Assembly (NCBI GenBank): GCA_029906195.1
Contig: JARWSJ010000003.1
Location: forward strand, 124,001-188,000
Origin: Chitinophagaceae bacterium 26-R-25
GTDB lineage: Bacteria > Bacteroidota > Bacteroidia > Chitinophagales > Chitinophagaceae
DNA length: 64,000 nt
Reading direction: 5' to 3'
In this document: piece by piece, positions 51,229-60,797 of the stretch
Layout of the letters: the number at the start of each line of letters is the position of its first letter
How positions within the stretch are numbered: position 1 is the first letter of the stretch
The notes under the pieces: model-generated
Seen by the model: the letters and a program-made list of their open reading frames with translations, nothing else
Databases searched by the model: none
What the model was told of the DNA's origin: nothing
Made by a program: the position numbers and the translations under genes

Positions 51229-51747
51229 ATGGAAGAAATAAAAATCATAATCGCCTCAACTGAACACGCGGATCTTATTGCGGAAATGAGTCAACAAACG
51301 TTTTATGATTCTTTCCATGAGCAGAATACAAAAGAGGACATGGAAAAATTTCTCAACGAACAATTTACCATTCCGGCGCTTAAAGCTGAAGTTGGAAAAG
51401 AAGGAAACATTTTTCTGCTTGCATACCTTAATGATGTTGCTGCCGGCTATGTGCGCCTGCGCGAAGAACCCTTGCCGGAAGCAAACAGTTCTGCAAACGC
51501 CATTGAACTAGCACGCATTTACTGCACCAAAGAATTCATCGGCAAGGGCGTCGGGTCTGCCCTGATGAAAAAATCACTTTCCATTGCGAAAGAAATGAAC
51601 AAAGAGGTTATCTGGCTGGGCGTATGGGAATTCAACCCTACAGCTATTGCGTTCTATAAAAAATTCGGTTTCGAACAATTCAGCGAACATGAGTTTTTGT
51701 TGGGCAATGATAGGCAGAGGGATGTTTTGATGAAGAAAACGCTGTGA
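51229..51747 (+). CDS. GNAT family N-acetyltransferase
   Basis: A 172-residue acetyltransferase with the acetyl-CoA loop ARIYCTKEFIGKGVGSALM and the following WLGVWEFNPTAIAFYKKFGFEQF. The N-terminal ATEHADLIAEMSQQTFYDSF type occurs in small-molecule or protein N-acetyltransferases; the acceptor is unknown. ATG at 51229 is preferred to a TTG at 51193. Confidence 0.9.
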   Translation: MEEIKIIIASTEHADLIAEMSQQTFYDSFHEQNTKEDMEKFLNEQFTIPALKAEVGKEGNIFLLAYLNDVAAGYVRLREEPLPEANSSANAIELARIYCTKEFIGKGVGSALMKKSLSIAKEMNKEVIWLGVWEFNPTAIAFYKKFGFEQFSEHEFLLGNDRQRDVLMKKTL

Positions 51748-51750
51748 ACC

Positions 51751-51880
51751 AATTAAGAATTAGAAATTAAGAATTCTTCACGGCGGTCAACCGAATTTCA
51801 TGCAATAGCTAGCTAATTACAAACTAGGAAAGAATGCCGCACCCAAACCAATTCTTAATTCTTAATTCCTAATTCTTAAT
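51751..51880. repeat. Inverted repeat, TTAAGAATTAGAAATT family
   Basis: Left arm about 51751-51774, right arm about 51847-51880 of tandem aattcttaattcctaattc words. The right arm supplies the stop codon of the convergent AsmA-like gene (GAC TAA TTAAG). Confidence 0.8.
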
Positions 51881-54800
51881 TAGTCTTCGTACTCCGTTTC
51901 CTCCAACTGATCCGTATTTTTTCCCACGGCTATATTTGGATTTTCGGCAGTGCCGGTCACTTTTATGGGTATGCCGATGATGCCGAGTGGTGGCAGGCCG
52001 AGGCGCATTTTTAGGTTGAGTCTTTGATCGAAGCTCGTTTGGCCCTCAATGCGGATCCTGAAGCCGGAGACTTTCATTTTCGTCCGTTCAAGGGTGATCA
52101 GATTATTTTTAATGGTTGTCTTAAAATCTACTTTGGAAAGGTCCGGGTCCTTAATGTCATCTTTACCCGTCTTGCTGCCAACTGCGTTGAACAATTTCAG
52201 GCCCTTAAGTTTTACTTTCTTTACGCTTAATGTTCCTCCACCTACAAGCGACGGATAAATCGGCATCATGTTTTCATTCAGCTTGCCGTTCAATTTATAA
52301 TCTATAGAAACAATTCCTTCTGCTTTGCTGGCAGCTGTTGCCAGGTCATGGAATATTTTTATCTCGTTGTAAGCTCTTTTTACATCAAAATCGGTTGCTG
52401 TAATGTGATAGTTGAAATTGGCCTTCACGGGATTGACACTTGCATAAACGGCATCCATGGCGACATTGCAGCCAATCATGTTGAATGCAGCTTGTTTCAG
52501 AGTCAGTTGACTGTTGTTAAGTGTTGCGTCCCCCGTAAAGTTTTCCAAAACGATGTCGTTGTATTTTATTTTCGCAGCGTTCGCGGAAAGGTGCAGGTTA
52601 AGGTTTTCCGGAATGATCACAACGCCTGATGCAGTGGGTGTTTCTGCCGGAAATGCTTTTGCTTCTTCGGGTAACTTTTTGTCCGGCGCCGGAGCAAAGG
52701 CCATAAACTCGTTTACATCAATAAACTTCGAGTCTAGTTTAAAATCGCCCTGGATCACCGCTTTGTCGTTCATTATATAGTTGAGCACATTGCTGCAATA
52801 ACCATCCAGCCTGAAATCAGAATTTCCGTACTGGGCAATGAACTTATTGAACCACATTTTATCCTGGTTGAACCTGAACAGGCCCTCTGTTATTTTAAAT
52901 GGTTGTGGAAAAGCTTCGTGAGCGATGGCAAGCTCTTTTACTTCAAGTGTTCCGCTGTTGTTCAATTTCGCGTAGCGGCCGTTCATGGCGTCACTCTGTC
53001 TTCCCTTTAAAGCAAAATCTGCTTTGATAAGCCCTGTTACGTTGAACTCTTTTTGTGAAAATACCTTGTAAATTTTGTCGATGTCCAGCTCGCCTTTTGC
53101 AGTGATGTCGTATAAAATGTCCTCAAAGTTCATCAGCGAGCCTTTCACATAGAACGGTTTCCCCTCGAATACAAAAGATGCAGGTTCAACGTAAACGTTA
53201 AGGTCTTTGAGCGTTCCGTCATTGTCGTTTGCTTTCGCATTGATGTTTATAGATTCGATCGCATTGGGATAGTACTTCGTTTTAAGAACGCCGTCAGCCA
53301 AACGAATATCTGCCGTGGTTACAGGAAATTTCTTTTTGTCTGCGTCGTAAGTGCCTTTGCTGTTTACATTCAGTTGAAGGGCTCCTTTCAATTGCATACT
53401 TTCCAGCGGGTATACTTTTTCAATTTCCTGCATGTTCAGGGTGGATTGTATGTTGGCGTTTACGAACACATCCGGTAAGCCGGACAAGTTGATGTTTCCT
53501 TTGACGAAACTATTCAGCGCCACCGCATTCAGGTTTGCAATATCGAGTTTCATGTGGCGGTAGTTGCTATCACAGGACGCATCGAGTTTGAAGTTGATAT
53601 TCTTAATTGCTTCCGGTAATGATGCATATTTGAAATAACCGTTGCTCATGCTGGACTTGATGGTAAATGCCGGAATACACGTTACAACTGTATCGATTAT
53701 TGTTTTCCTTAGCGTTCTTTTGACAACAGTATCTGTGGTGTAATTTCCATCAGCATGTAGTTGCAGGTCTAATTTTCCCTTTGTGTCGTAATTCGTGAAG
53801 CCGAATGCACGTTGTAACATTTCGAGATTCATGTTGGCATCAATGTTTGCAAAAACATATGGTTGCGAAAACCCTTTTGTGCGAATGGTGCCTTTCAAAT
53901 AATCTTTTTCGAGATTGAAAGAAATGGAATCGGCATTTATTTGCATGCTGTCCACATTCAGCGACGGCATTTTAACATCCAACCTGAGAGCAATGTTTTT
54001 GGCAGGAACCGGAGCGTTGTTATATCTCACAAAACCGCGATCCACATCCATGTGAAAATTGAGGTCAGGCGAAAGATTTTTTGATGCTATGTATTTTCCT
54101 TTCAATGTAAGAAGAAGGTTTGCAAAACCATCTACGTCCGTTTTCTTTAGCCATTCCACATATTGTGGTGGCATTGCAGTGAAAAGATCGTAGAGACCGG
54201 CCTTTTTAGAGCTGACAGAAAGGTCCATGGCGTATCCGTTCTCGAGAAAGTCCAGGGTGCCATTAAATGTGATGGGCAGACCGTTTATCTTCAGCCTGTT
54301 TTTCGTAAAAATAAATGCAAGCGACTTTGTATTGATCTTGGTCACCAGGTTTGCCTTTACATTTTTCCTTTGCAGGTAATAAATATTGCTGAATGAAAAA
54401 TCAATCGAATCAATCCTTGCCTTTGTCGTCAGGTCAAAAATTGATTCTGAGAAATCGCCCGTGCCTTTGTAGTTAAAACCAAATGCATCTATATGCAGCG
54501 GAACGGATTTGTCATCATACAATACATGTGAATTGTTAATGACAATTTTGCTTAATTCGAGGTTGGCTGAGGATGTGTCCGACGCATCTTTCTTTTTGGT
54601 TGAATCGGGTGTTGAAATATACACGTTGTAGTTTGCGTGTCCTTTTTCGTCTGACAGAATTTTAATGTTGCCGTTATCCACATATATTTCATCGATCACT
54701 ACTTTTTTACTGTAAAGCAGCGTGGTAAGGTTAATACCCAGCGCCACTTCATTGGCTGCGATCAATGTATCCTTTTTATACGGCGCAGATCCTTTCAGGC

Positions 54801-55032
54801 AAAAATCATGAAGTGTAAGCGTAAGTGAGGGAAAATGATTGAAAAAAGAGAGCCTGGCTTTGGAAAATTCCAGTTCGCCATCTATGCTTTTATTGGTCCA
54901 GCTTTTTATATGCGTGGCTACTGTATTAGGCAAAAGATATGGCGCAAAAAACAGCAGCAACAATAGGGCAGCTATTGAAATACCGGAAACCTTGAGTAGT
55001 TTTTTCAAAAAGGGAAATACAGAAAATTTCAT
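51880..55032 (-). CDS. AsmA-like protein
   Basis: A 1050-residue envelope protein. One N-terminal transmembrane helix (about 16-32, SGISIAALLLLLFFAPYL) is followed by a very long beta-rich periplasmic region of repeating strand units (for example VDEIYVDNGNIKILSDEKG, KIVINNSHVLYDDKSVPLHI) and an AsmA C-terminal type end (TLERTKMKVSGFRIRIEGQTSF, GIIGIPIKVTGTAENPNIAVG). AsmA/TamB-like proteins are thought to bridge the periplasm and carry phospholipids to the outer membrane. It stands alone with repeats on both sides. Confidence 0.87.
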   Translation of the reverse strand: MKFSVFPFLKKLLKVSGISIAALLLLLFFAPYLLPNTVATHIKSWTNKSIDGELEFSKARLSFFNHFPSLTLTLHDFCLKGSAPYKKDTLIAANEVALGINLTTLLYSKKVVIDEIYVDNGNIKILSDEKGHANYNVYISTPDSTKKKDASDTSSANLELSKIVINNSHVLYDDKSVPLHIDAFGFNYKGTGDFSESIFDLTTKARIDSIDFSFSNIYYLQRKNVKANLVTKINTKSLAFIFTKNRLKINGLPITFNGTLDFLENGYAMDLSVSSKKAGLYDLFTAMPPQYVEWLKKTDVDGFANLLLTLKGKYIASKNLSPDLNFHMDVDRGFVRYNNAPVPAKNIALRLDVKMPSLNVDSMQINADSISFNLEKDYLKGTIRTKGFSQPYVFANIDANMNLEMLQRAFGFTNYDTKGKLDLQLHADGNYTTDTVVKRTLRKTIIDTVVTCIPAFTIKSSMSNGYFKYASLPEAIKNINFKLDASCDSNYRHMKLDIANLNAVALNSFVKGNINLSGLPDVFVNANIQSTLNMQEIEKVYPLESMQLKGALQLNVNSKGTYDADKKKFPVTTADIRLADGVLKTKYYPNAIESININAKANDNDGTLKDLNVYVEPASFVFEGKPFYVKGSLMNFEDILYDITAKGELDIDKIYKVFSQKEFNVTGLIKADFALKGRQSDAMNGRYAKLNNSGTLEVKELAIAHEAFPQPFKITEGLFRFNQDKMWFNKFIAQYGNSDFRLDGYCSNVLNYIMNDKAVIQGDFKLDSKFIDVNEFMAFAPAPDKKLPEEAKAFPAETPTASGVVIIPENLNLHLSANAAKIKYNDIVLENFTGDATLNNSQLTLKQAAFNMIGCNVAMDAVYASVNPVKANFNYHITATDFDVKRAYNEIKIFHDLATAASKAEGIVSIDYKLNGKLNENMMPIYPSLVGGGTLSVKKVKLKGLKLFNAVGSKTGKDDIKDPDLSKVDFKTTIKNNLITLERTKMKVSGFRIRIEGQTSFDQRLNLKMRLGLPPLGIIGIPIKVTGTAENPNIAVGKNTDQLEETEYED

Positions 55033-55377
55033 TACCTATAATTTTTGGAGTTTTCCAATAGGTACGCAATCGGCTTGGATTGAAATCAGGGGATATTAAA
55101 TTAAAACTGTTGTATACGGGGGCTGTTCAGGTCAAATAATTGTGCCAAAATTAGAAAAAATGGAAGACATTAAAATTATTTCATGGTAAACCACTATTGG
55201 TATACAAATGAGCAGGGGTGTCTGTTTAGTTTGTTACGGATTTTTTGGCAAATAATTGAATAACTGAATAGACTGAATAACTGAGTGGTTGAATGTCGAA
55301 GAGCAAGATTGAATATAAACCTTCAGTTATTCAGTTAATCAGTTATTCAGCTATTTTTGAGCATCAAAAATTTCCCC
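55033..55377. other. Divergent gap of about 345 bases
   Basis: Between the AsmA-like gene and the aminotransferase. The last hundred bases are an inverted repeat (55252-55348); the first 200 are AT-rich and should hold both promoters, but no exact TAnnTTTG was found. Confidence 0.4.
55252..55348. repeat. Inverted repeat, ATAACTGA/TCAGTTAT family
   Basis: Left arm about 55252-55286 (attgaataactgaat, agactgaataactgag), right arm 55322-55348 (ttcagttattcagttaatcagttattc); the inner spacer ggttgaatgtcgaag also recurs at 48809-48822. Confidence 0.88.
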
Positions 55378-56526
55378 ATGTCAATTCACATCCAAAGCAA
55401 GCTTCCGAATGTCGGCACTACGATTTTTACAACCATGAGCGCATTGGCGGCGAAGCATAATGCCGTGAATCTCGGTCAGGGTTTGCCAGACTATGCGATG
55501 AGCCAGGAACTGATTGGTTTGGTGAGCAAGGCTATGACGGATAACTACAATCAGTATGCTCCAATGGCGGGATGGATGCCGCTGCGCGAATCGATTGCAG
55601 AAAAAGTTCAGTTACTCTATAATACCGTCATTAATCCCGAAACAGATATTACCATTACTCCCGGCGGCACGTATGCGATCTATTCCTCCCTAACCACCAT
55701 TTTACAACCGGGCGATGAAGTGATCGTTTTCGAACCAGCATACGACAGCTATGTTCCAAACATTGAGGTGAATGGCGGGAAGGCTATTTTGTTGCCGCTA
55801 ACCATTCCGGATTTTAGAATTGATTGGCAATTGGTGAAGCAAAATATTTCGCCAAAAACAAAAGCCATCATCATCAACACGCCACATAACCCAACGGGCG
55901 CTGTTTTGCAACTAAGCGATATCGAAGAGCTCAGGAATATTGTAAAAGGCACAAACATTTTCATCATCAGCGATGAAGTGTATGAGCATTTGATTTTTGA
56001 TGGCATAGCGCATCAAAGCATTCTTCGCTATCCGGATTTGATGGAGAGAAGTTTTGTCTGCTTTTCTTTTGGTAAGGTATATCATTGCACAGGATGGAAA
56101 CTCGGTTATACCATTGCCCCTGCGGCATTGACGAAAGAATTTAGAAAAGTACATCAGTTTAACTGTTTCAGTTGCTTTACACCTGCACAGGTGGCACTGG
56201 CAACTTTTTTAAAAGATAAAGATTCTTACCTGCAGCTTTCTCCTTTTTTGCAAGAAAGGAGAGATTATTTTATTGAGTTGATGAAAGAAACGCGTTTCAA
56301 CCTGAAGTCATCTTCCGGAAGTTATTTTATAACGGCTTCCTATGAACGCATTTCCGATGAAGGCGACGCTGATTTTGCCATTCGCTTAACCAAAGAGTTT
56401 GGTGTTGCCACGATTCCACTGTCTGCTTTTTACCAGAATGGCAAGGATGATAAGTTGCTGAGATTTTGTTTTGCCAAGAAAAATGAAACGTTGAAAGCGG
56501 CAGCGGAGAAATTGTTGACGCTGTAA
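55378..56526 (+). CDS. Class I/II aminotransferase, methionine/kynurenine aminotransferase type
   Basis: A 382-residue PLP enzyme. KLPNVGTTIFTTMSALAAKHNAVNLGQGLPD matches the YbdL/kynurenine aminotransferase group, NTPHNPTGAVL is the usual PLP/substrate loop, and the PLP lysine is in SFGKVYHCTGWKLGY (Lys233). This group transaminates methionine, phenylalanine, glutamine or kynurenine; the preference cannot be told from sequence alone. ATG at 55378 is preferred to the TTG at 55357. Confidence 0.9.
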   Translation: MSIHIQSKLPNVGTTIFTTMSALAAKHNAVNLGQGLPDYAMSQELIGLVSKAMTDNYNQYAPMAGWMPLRESIAEKVQLLYNTVINPETDITITPGGTYAIYSSLTTILQPGDEVIVFEPAYDSYVPNIEVNGGKAILLPLTIPDFRIDWQLVKQNISPKTKAIIINTPHNPTGAVLQLSDIEELRNIVKGTNIFIISDEVYEHLIFDGIAHQSILRYPDLMERSFVCFSFGKVYHCTGWKLGYTIAPAALTKEFRKVHQFNCFSCFTPAQVALATFLKDKDSYLQLSPFLQERRDYFIELMKETRFNLKSSSGSYFITASYERISDEGDADFAIRLTKEFGVATIPLSAFYQNGKDDKLLRFCFAKKNETLKAAAEKLLTL

Positions 56527-56542
56527 TGCAATTAACAACTCC

Positions 56543-56626
56543 GTAGAGACAAGGCATTGCCTTGTCTGCATTAAAATGCGGTTCGTACATGAAAAGAGAA
56601 AGACAAGGCAATGCCTTGTCTCTACA
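56543..56626. repeat. Compound hairpin, GTAGAGACAAGGCATTGCC family
   Basis: Each arm is itself palindromic (agacaaggca-t-tgccttgtct near 56547-56567; the partner near 56600-56620), and the outer flanks gtagaga and tctctac also pair with each other. Related in design to 57932-58020. Confidence 0.88.
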
Positions 56627-56733
56627 ACACGTCATGCCGTTCAAATAATTTCTCCTGTATCCCTAAACTTCATAGACAAAAAATATTATATTTAAACAGA
56701 CAACACCCGCTTCACCTTTAACGATAAAAAAGA

Positions 56734-57936
56734 TTGCGACGAAATAATTTTTCGGTTACGATTGTATTGCTGGCACTGCTGTTATCTGTTTCCCTTGCGA
56801 AAGGACAGGAAATTTTGCAGGCTCCTGCGAAACTGCTTACCAGCTTCCCGATTAAACAATATAACGGCGGTGTTATTATTGTCTATGCCCGCCTCGATGA
56901 TATACCGGATACACTTCACTTTATTCTTGATACCGGAAGCAGCGGCATTTCTCTTGATTCTACAACAGTCGCAAAATATAAAATTGCCTCAGAAGCATCC
57001 AACAAAACGGTAAGGGGTATTGCCGGCATCAAACCGGTTCGCTTTGCCAATAATCATTCACTTAAACTACCGGGCTTATCGGTTGACAGCCTGAATTTCC
57101 ACATTAATGACTATGATATTTTAACGAGCGTTTACGGCGAAACGATCGATGGCATTATTGGTTTTAGTTTTTTCAACAGGTATATTATAAAAATTGATTA
57201 CGACAGCCTCATTATGCATGTTTATAGCAAAGGTTTTTTAAAATATCCGAGAGGTGGCCATTTGCTTAAACCCGGCATTCTGAATATTCCGATTCAGGAA
57301 GGGTCTGTGGAAGAGCAACGCAACCTGAATGCGAGATTTTATTTTGATTCCGGCGCAGGCTTATGCTTATTGTTTTCAGAAGATTTTGCGGATGACAGTT
57401 TGAAGTTCAGCGTAAAGAAAAAAATCGTAGAAACAGAAGCTGAGGGGCTTGGTGGCAAAACCAAAATGCGATTGACAACTTTAAAATCTTTCAAGCTGGG
57501 GCCTTACAAGTTCAGAAAAGTGCCGGCCTACATTTTTGAAGATGATTACAATGTTACTTCTTATCCATACTTAGGTGGTTTGATTGGCAATGATCTGCTG
57601 AGGCGCTTTAACGTGATCCTCAACTACGAAAAAAGAGAAATATACCTGATGCCGAATTCGCATTTTCGCGAGCCATTTGATTACGCCTATTCTGGTTTGA
57701 GCATTTACTACATTGAGGGGCAGGTGGTGATCACCGATATCATGAAGGGTTCACCGGCTGCTGCTGCAGGTTTTCGTGAGGGCGATGTGATTGTAGCAAT
57801 CAATGAAAACACCAGCAGAAATGTGCAGATCTATAAAGGATTGTTACAGGCGCCCAATCAAAGGGTGCGTTTGATTATTGCCCGGGAAAATGAAGGCCTG
57901 AAAGAAATTACATTTAAAGTTTCAAGTATCCGGTAG
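56734..57936 (+). CDS. Secreted retropepsin-like aspartyl protease with PDZ domain
   Basis: A 400-residue exported protease. It starts at a TTG codon (a stop codon lies three codons upstream and no ATG comes before the signal peptide FSVTIVLLALLLSVSLAKG). Two aspartyl-protease half-sites follow: FILDTGSSGISLD and FYFDSGAGLCLLF, the second with DSG in place of DTG. A PDZ domain closes the protein (about 315-398, VVITDIMKGSPAAAAGFREGDVIVAIN). It is convergent with an S41 protease. The TAG stop is the beginning of the next repeat arm. Confidence 0.87.
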   Translation: MRRNNFSVTIVLLALLLSVSLAKGQEILQAPAKLLTSFPIKQYNGGVIIVYARLDDIPDTLHFILDTGSSGISLDSTTVAKYKIASEASNKTVRGIAGIKPVRFANNHSLKLPGLSVDSLNFHINDYDILTSVYGETIDGIIGFSFFNRYIIKIDYDSLIMHVYSKGFLKYPRGGHLLKPGILNIPIQEGSVEEQRNLNARFYFDSGAGLCLLFSEDFADDSLKFSVKKKIVETEAEGLGGKTKMRLTTLKSFKLGPYKFRKVPAYIFEDDYNVTSYPYLGGLIGNDLLRRFNVILNYEKREIYLMPNSHFREPFDYAYSGLSIYYIEGQVVITDIMKGSPAAAAGFREGDVIVAINENTSRNVQIYKGLLQAPNQRVRLIIARENEGLKEITFKVSSIR

Positions 57937-58020
57937 AGACGCATTGAATGCGTCTCTGTTGAACCCGAACGTTTTTCGAACAATGTTTCGGTGCAAGAAA
58001 GACGCATTCAATGCGTCTGT
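57932..58020. repeat. Compound hairpin between convergent genes, AGAGACGCATTGAATGCGTCTCT family
   Basis: Left arm palindrome agagacgcatt-g-aatgcgtctct (57935-57957), right arm palindrome agacgcatt-c-aatgcgtct (58000-58018). The left arm contains the TAG of the aspartyl protease gene, the right arm the last codons and the TGA of the S41 gene. Confidence 0.92.
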
Positions 58021-59522
58021 ACGCCTTTTATTAATTCCAAAGCCTTTGCCATTTTCAAATCTTCTCCTTTTCCAATCGATGTTGTCGTTGGTACTACTTC
58101 CACATCCGGCATTACACCGTGACCGTTTTTTACTATATTATTGTCAATCACCAGTCTGAATTTCGGTAGTCGAAAACGAACCTTAGTGTTGGGCAATGTA
58201 ACATCGGGAATAAACCAGGCACAGTTGCCATATTGGCCGCCACCGGTTTCTTCGCCTACTATCAAAACATTTTTTTGAGATTTTATGGCACCCGCAAACA
58301 GGGTGGTAGCTGAGAAAGAATTCCCGCCTGTTAATATATACACGTCACCATAAAAGTGATTGTGCTTGTGCGGCTTGAAATAATGGCGCTCATAAAAACC
58401 AAAATGATACAAGCCGTCTTTTCTTTTCCTTGTGGTAAAAGTCATGAACGGCCACACTATGAAGCTGTTGCTTATATACCGGCCATAAGTGCTGATCTTT
58501 TTCACGGCATATAAAGAATCGGCGAGCTTGAATTTTTTATCAATGATAAATTTGGTGAGCAATGTTGAATTGGACACATCTCCGCCGCCGTTGTTTCTAA
58601 CATCAATAACCAGGTGTTTTACCCCATGGTGTTTCATTTCTCTAAAACTCTTCTTTATAAAATGTTTTAACCTGTTGCCTGCAGAAAAAGTATTGATCTC
58701 CAAAAAAGCAGTTTGGTGGGCGGTATCAATTGTCAGCACTCTTTCGTTGCTCAGATCGAGTCTTCGTCTTTCTTTTCTTGATGGCTTTGGCGTAAACGCC
58801 ATCTGTTTCTTAAAGGTGGAATCTCGTCCTGATTTGTACAATTTTACGGATGAAACCCTGGCGTTGTTTGCATTGTCCGTAAAGCCGATGGAAAAGTTGG
58901 ATGTTTGTCCGAACGCCGTTTTATAGTAAGCGCCAAAAGCAAAGCCGTTGCTTATCGACTGGCGCTTATGTGTGTTGTTGTATCCGTCTGCAGAAACATA
59001 TTGCATGAGGCTATCGCGAACAGTGGTTATTGGCACATTGTTGATGCTATTGATTACCATTCCCGGTCTTAAGATGGAATCTCTGCCATTGATGTTGGCA
59101 GTTATAACAGCCGTGTCTTTTAAAAATTTTACGGCTAACGGAAACAAAGGAAGTCTTACTGTATCAAGATATCTGTTGAATGCCTTCGAATTTTTGGTGG
59201 TGGTATGACCGCAATTGATCTTGGCAATTACGTAACTCAATAATGCCCTGAACTGTGGCTCCGTCATGGAATCTGTTATGCGGGCATAGCCACTGTCAAA
59301 ATAACGATTCATCGAATCTTTGGAAGTATACCAGTAAAGCCCCGGGTGAGATTCTTCCAGAATTTTTCTGAACAAAGAGTAGTCGCTTCTTAATTGCCGG
59401 GGAGAATATTTTTTATCCGGGTTGAATTTCTTTTTGGAGGATGCACAACCAATAATCATCAACATCGCTGCCACTAAAACACTGAAGGTGTAAATATTTT
59501 TTTTCTGCTTCGCCATTTTCAT
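58008..59522 (-). CDS. S41 family peptidase, lipoprotein
   Basis: A 504-residue predicted lipoprotein (lipobox IIGC, Cys26) of the C-terminal processing peptidase (tail-specific protease) family. There is a short PDZ-like part (LRPGMVINSINNVPITTVRD), then the protease core HLVIDVRNNGGGDVSNSTLL, the serine motif ILTGGNSFSATTLFAGAI and IVGEETGGGQYGNCAW. ATG at 59522 is chosen because the longer frame (to 59726) runs through a repeat hairpin and the end of thiL. The terminal VQTH and stop are encoded by a dispersed repeat. Confidence 0.9.
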   Translation of the reverse strand: MKMAKQKKNIYTFSVLVAAMLMIIGCASSKKKFNPDKKYSPRQLRSDYSLFRKILEESHPGLYWYTSKDSMNRYFDSGYARITDSMTEPQFRALLSYVIAKINCGHTTTKNSKAFNRYLDTVRLPLFPLAVKFLKDTAVITANINGRDSILRPGMVINSINNVPITTVRDSLMQYVSADGYNNTHKRQSISNGFAFGAYYKTAFGQTSNFSIGFTDNANNARVSSVKLYKSGRDSTFKKQMAFTPKPSRKERRRLDLSNERVLTIDTAHQTAFLEINTFSAGNRLKHFIKKSFREMKHHGVKHLVIDVRNNGGGDVSNSTLLTKFIIDKKFKLADSLYAVKKISTYGRYISNSFIVWPFMTFTTRKRKDGLYHFGFYERHYFKPHKHNHFYGDVYILTGGNSFSATTLFAGAIKSQKNVLIVGEETGGGQYGNCAWFIPDVTLPNTKVRFRLPKFRLVIDNNIVKNGHGVMPDVEVVPTTTSIGKGEDLKMAKALELIKGVQTH

Positions 59523-59626
59523 ATTGGTGTACAGCCCAGTTTTAGGAATTATTTGGTTGTGTAAAATACGTAAAAGTGGTTTGTGCACATTAACGTTTCC
59601 AAAAGAATTTGTTATACAAAATGAAG

Positions 59627-59648
59627 AAGCCGGCGCGTGGGCCGGCTT
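59627..59648 (-). terminator. GC hairpin between thiL and the S41 gene
   Basis: Arms aagccggc (59627-59634) and gccggctt (59641-59648). It could end the thiL transcript; the following T-run on the minus strand is weak. Confidence 0.5.
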
Positions 59649-59669
59649 GCAGAGAATGTATGGTCGCCA

Positions 59670-59691
59670 GGGCGAATGCGATTCGCCCCTA
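59670..59691. repeat. Hairpin, GTAGGGGCGAATCGCATTCGCCC family
   Basis: Arms gggcgaat (59670-59677) and attcgccc (59681-59688). The thiL stop codon (TAG on the minus strand, 59691-59689) is part of the element's usual gtagggg edge. Confidence 0.8.
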
Positions 59692-60720
59692 CGAGAATGC
59701 GTTCCAACCCTGTGCCGTAATATCATGCGTATTGCCGCCTTTTGTGATGATCTTTTTGCCTTTCTCCGGCTCGGTCATGTAGCCTATTACGCTGATTTGT
59801 TCATTAAGGACCAGCTTTTCATAATCTGCTTGTGCAATAGTAAACACCAGTTCATAATCTTCGCCGCCGCTTAAGGCACATGCAGTTGGGTCCAGTTTAA
59901 ATTTGAACGCCGCGTTTCTTGTGTCTTCGTGAATGGGAATTTTTTCTTCGTACAATACACAACCCAAATTGCTTTGTTTACAGATGTGCAATATTTCTGA
60001 GCTCAATCCATCGCTTACATCCATCATGGCGGTGGGCTGCAAGGCAGATTTTTCAAAAAATTCTATAATATCTTTTCTTGCTTCAGGCTTTAACATTCTT
60101 CCCACTACATATTTTTCTCCTTCAAGGTCCGGCTGCACTTGTGGGTTTTCAAGAAAGATCTTCTTTTCTCTTTCCAGCAAGGTTAACCCTAAAAAGGCAG
60201 CGCCTAAATCGCCGCTTACGCAAAGCAGGTCACCGTGTTGGGCCGTACTTCTTTTTACATACTTGCCCGGTGAAATTTCGCCGAGGGCTGTTACAGATAT
60301 CACGAATCCTTTTTGTGAGCTTGTTGTATCGCCGCCAATCAGGTCTACACCATATTTCGTGCATGCTGCATAAACACCTTCATAAAATTCATCCAGAGCT
60401 TCCACGCTGAATTTATTACTAAGTGCTATGCTGATGGTTACTTGTGTTGGGGTAGCATTCATCGCGTAGATGTCACTCAAATTCACCACAATGCTTTTAT
60501 AACCCAAGTGACGCAGTGGCGTGTACATTAAATCGAAGTGTACGCCTTCCACCAGCATGTCGGTGGTAACTACGGTTTGCTTTCCAAAATGATCGATCAC
60601 TGCAGCATCATCGCCAACGCCTACAATGCTCGAAACATTTTGCAGTTCTATATTTTTTGTGAGATGGTCAATGAGACCGAATTCTCCGAGTGTTGATATT
60701 TCTGTTCTTTCTGTGCTCAT
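59689..60720 (-). CDS. thiL: Thiamine-monophosphate kinase
   Basis: A 343-residue AIR-synthase-fold kinase that phosphorylates thiamine monophosphate to the active cofactor. It opens GEFGLIDHLTKNI; the metal/ATP part GVGDDAAVID, the substrate part TTDMLVEGVHFDL and NLSDIYAMNATP are clear, and MMDVSDGLSSEILHI and LSGGEDYELVFT follow. ATG at 60720 is preferred; the longer frame to 60897 runs through a perfect hairpin repeat. Other thiamine genes are not here. Confidence 0.93.
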   Translation of the reverse strand: MSTERTEISTLGEFGLIDHLTKNIELQNVSSIVGVGDDAAVIDHFGKQTVVTTDMLVEGVHFDLMYTPLRHLGYKSIVVNLSDIYAMNATPTQVTISIALSNKFSVEALDEFYEGVYAACTKYGVDLIGGDTTSSQKGFVISVTALGEISPGKYVKRSTAQHGDLLCVSGDLGAAFLGLTLLEREKKIFLENPQVQPDLEGEKYVVGRMLKPEARKDIIEFFEKSALQPTAMMDVSDGLSSEILHICKQSNLGCVLYEEKIPIHEDTRNAAFKFKLDPTACALSGGEDYELVFTIAQADYEKLVLNEQISVIGYMTEPEKGKKIITKGGNTHDITAQGWNAFS

Positions 60721-60797
60721 AGTTAATGTATTGTTGATATGCGATCCACGTTGTGCAAAACTCGCGTTACACGAAGTAACAAAATAAAAGCAATGTC

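Noticed and set aside
59523-59726. 68-residue N-terminal extension of the S41 peptidase
   Set aside because: It overlaps thiL and a repeat hairpin, and would bury the lipoprotein signal sequence.
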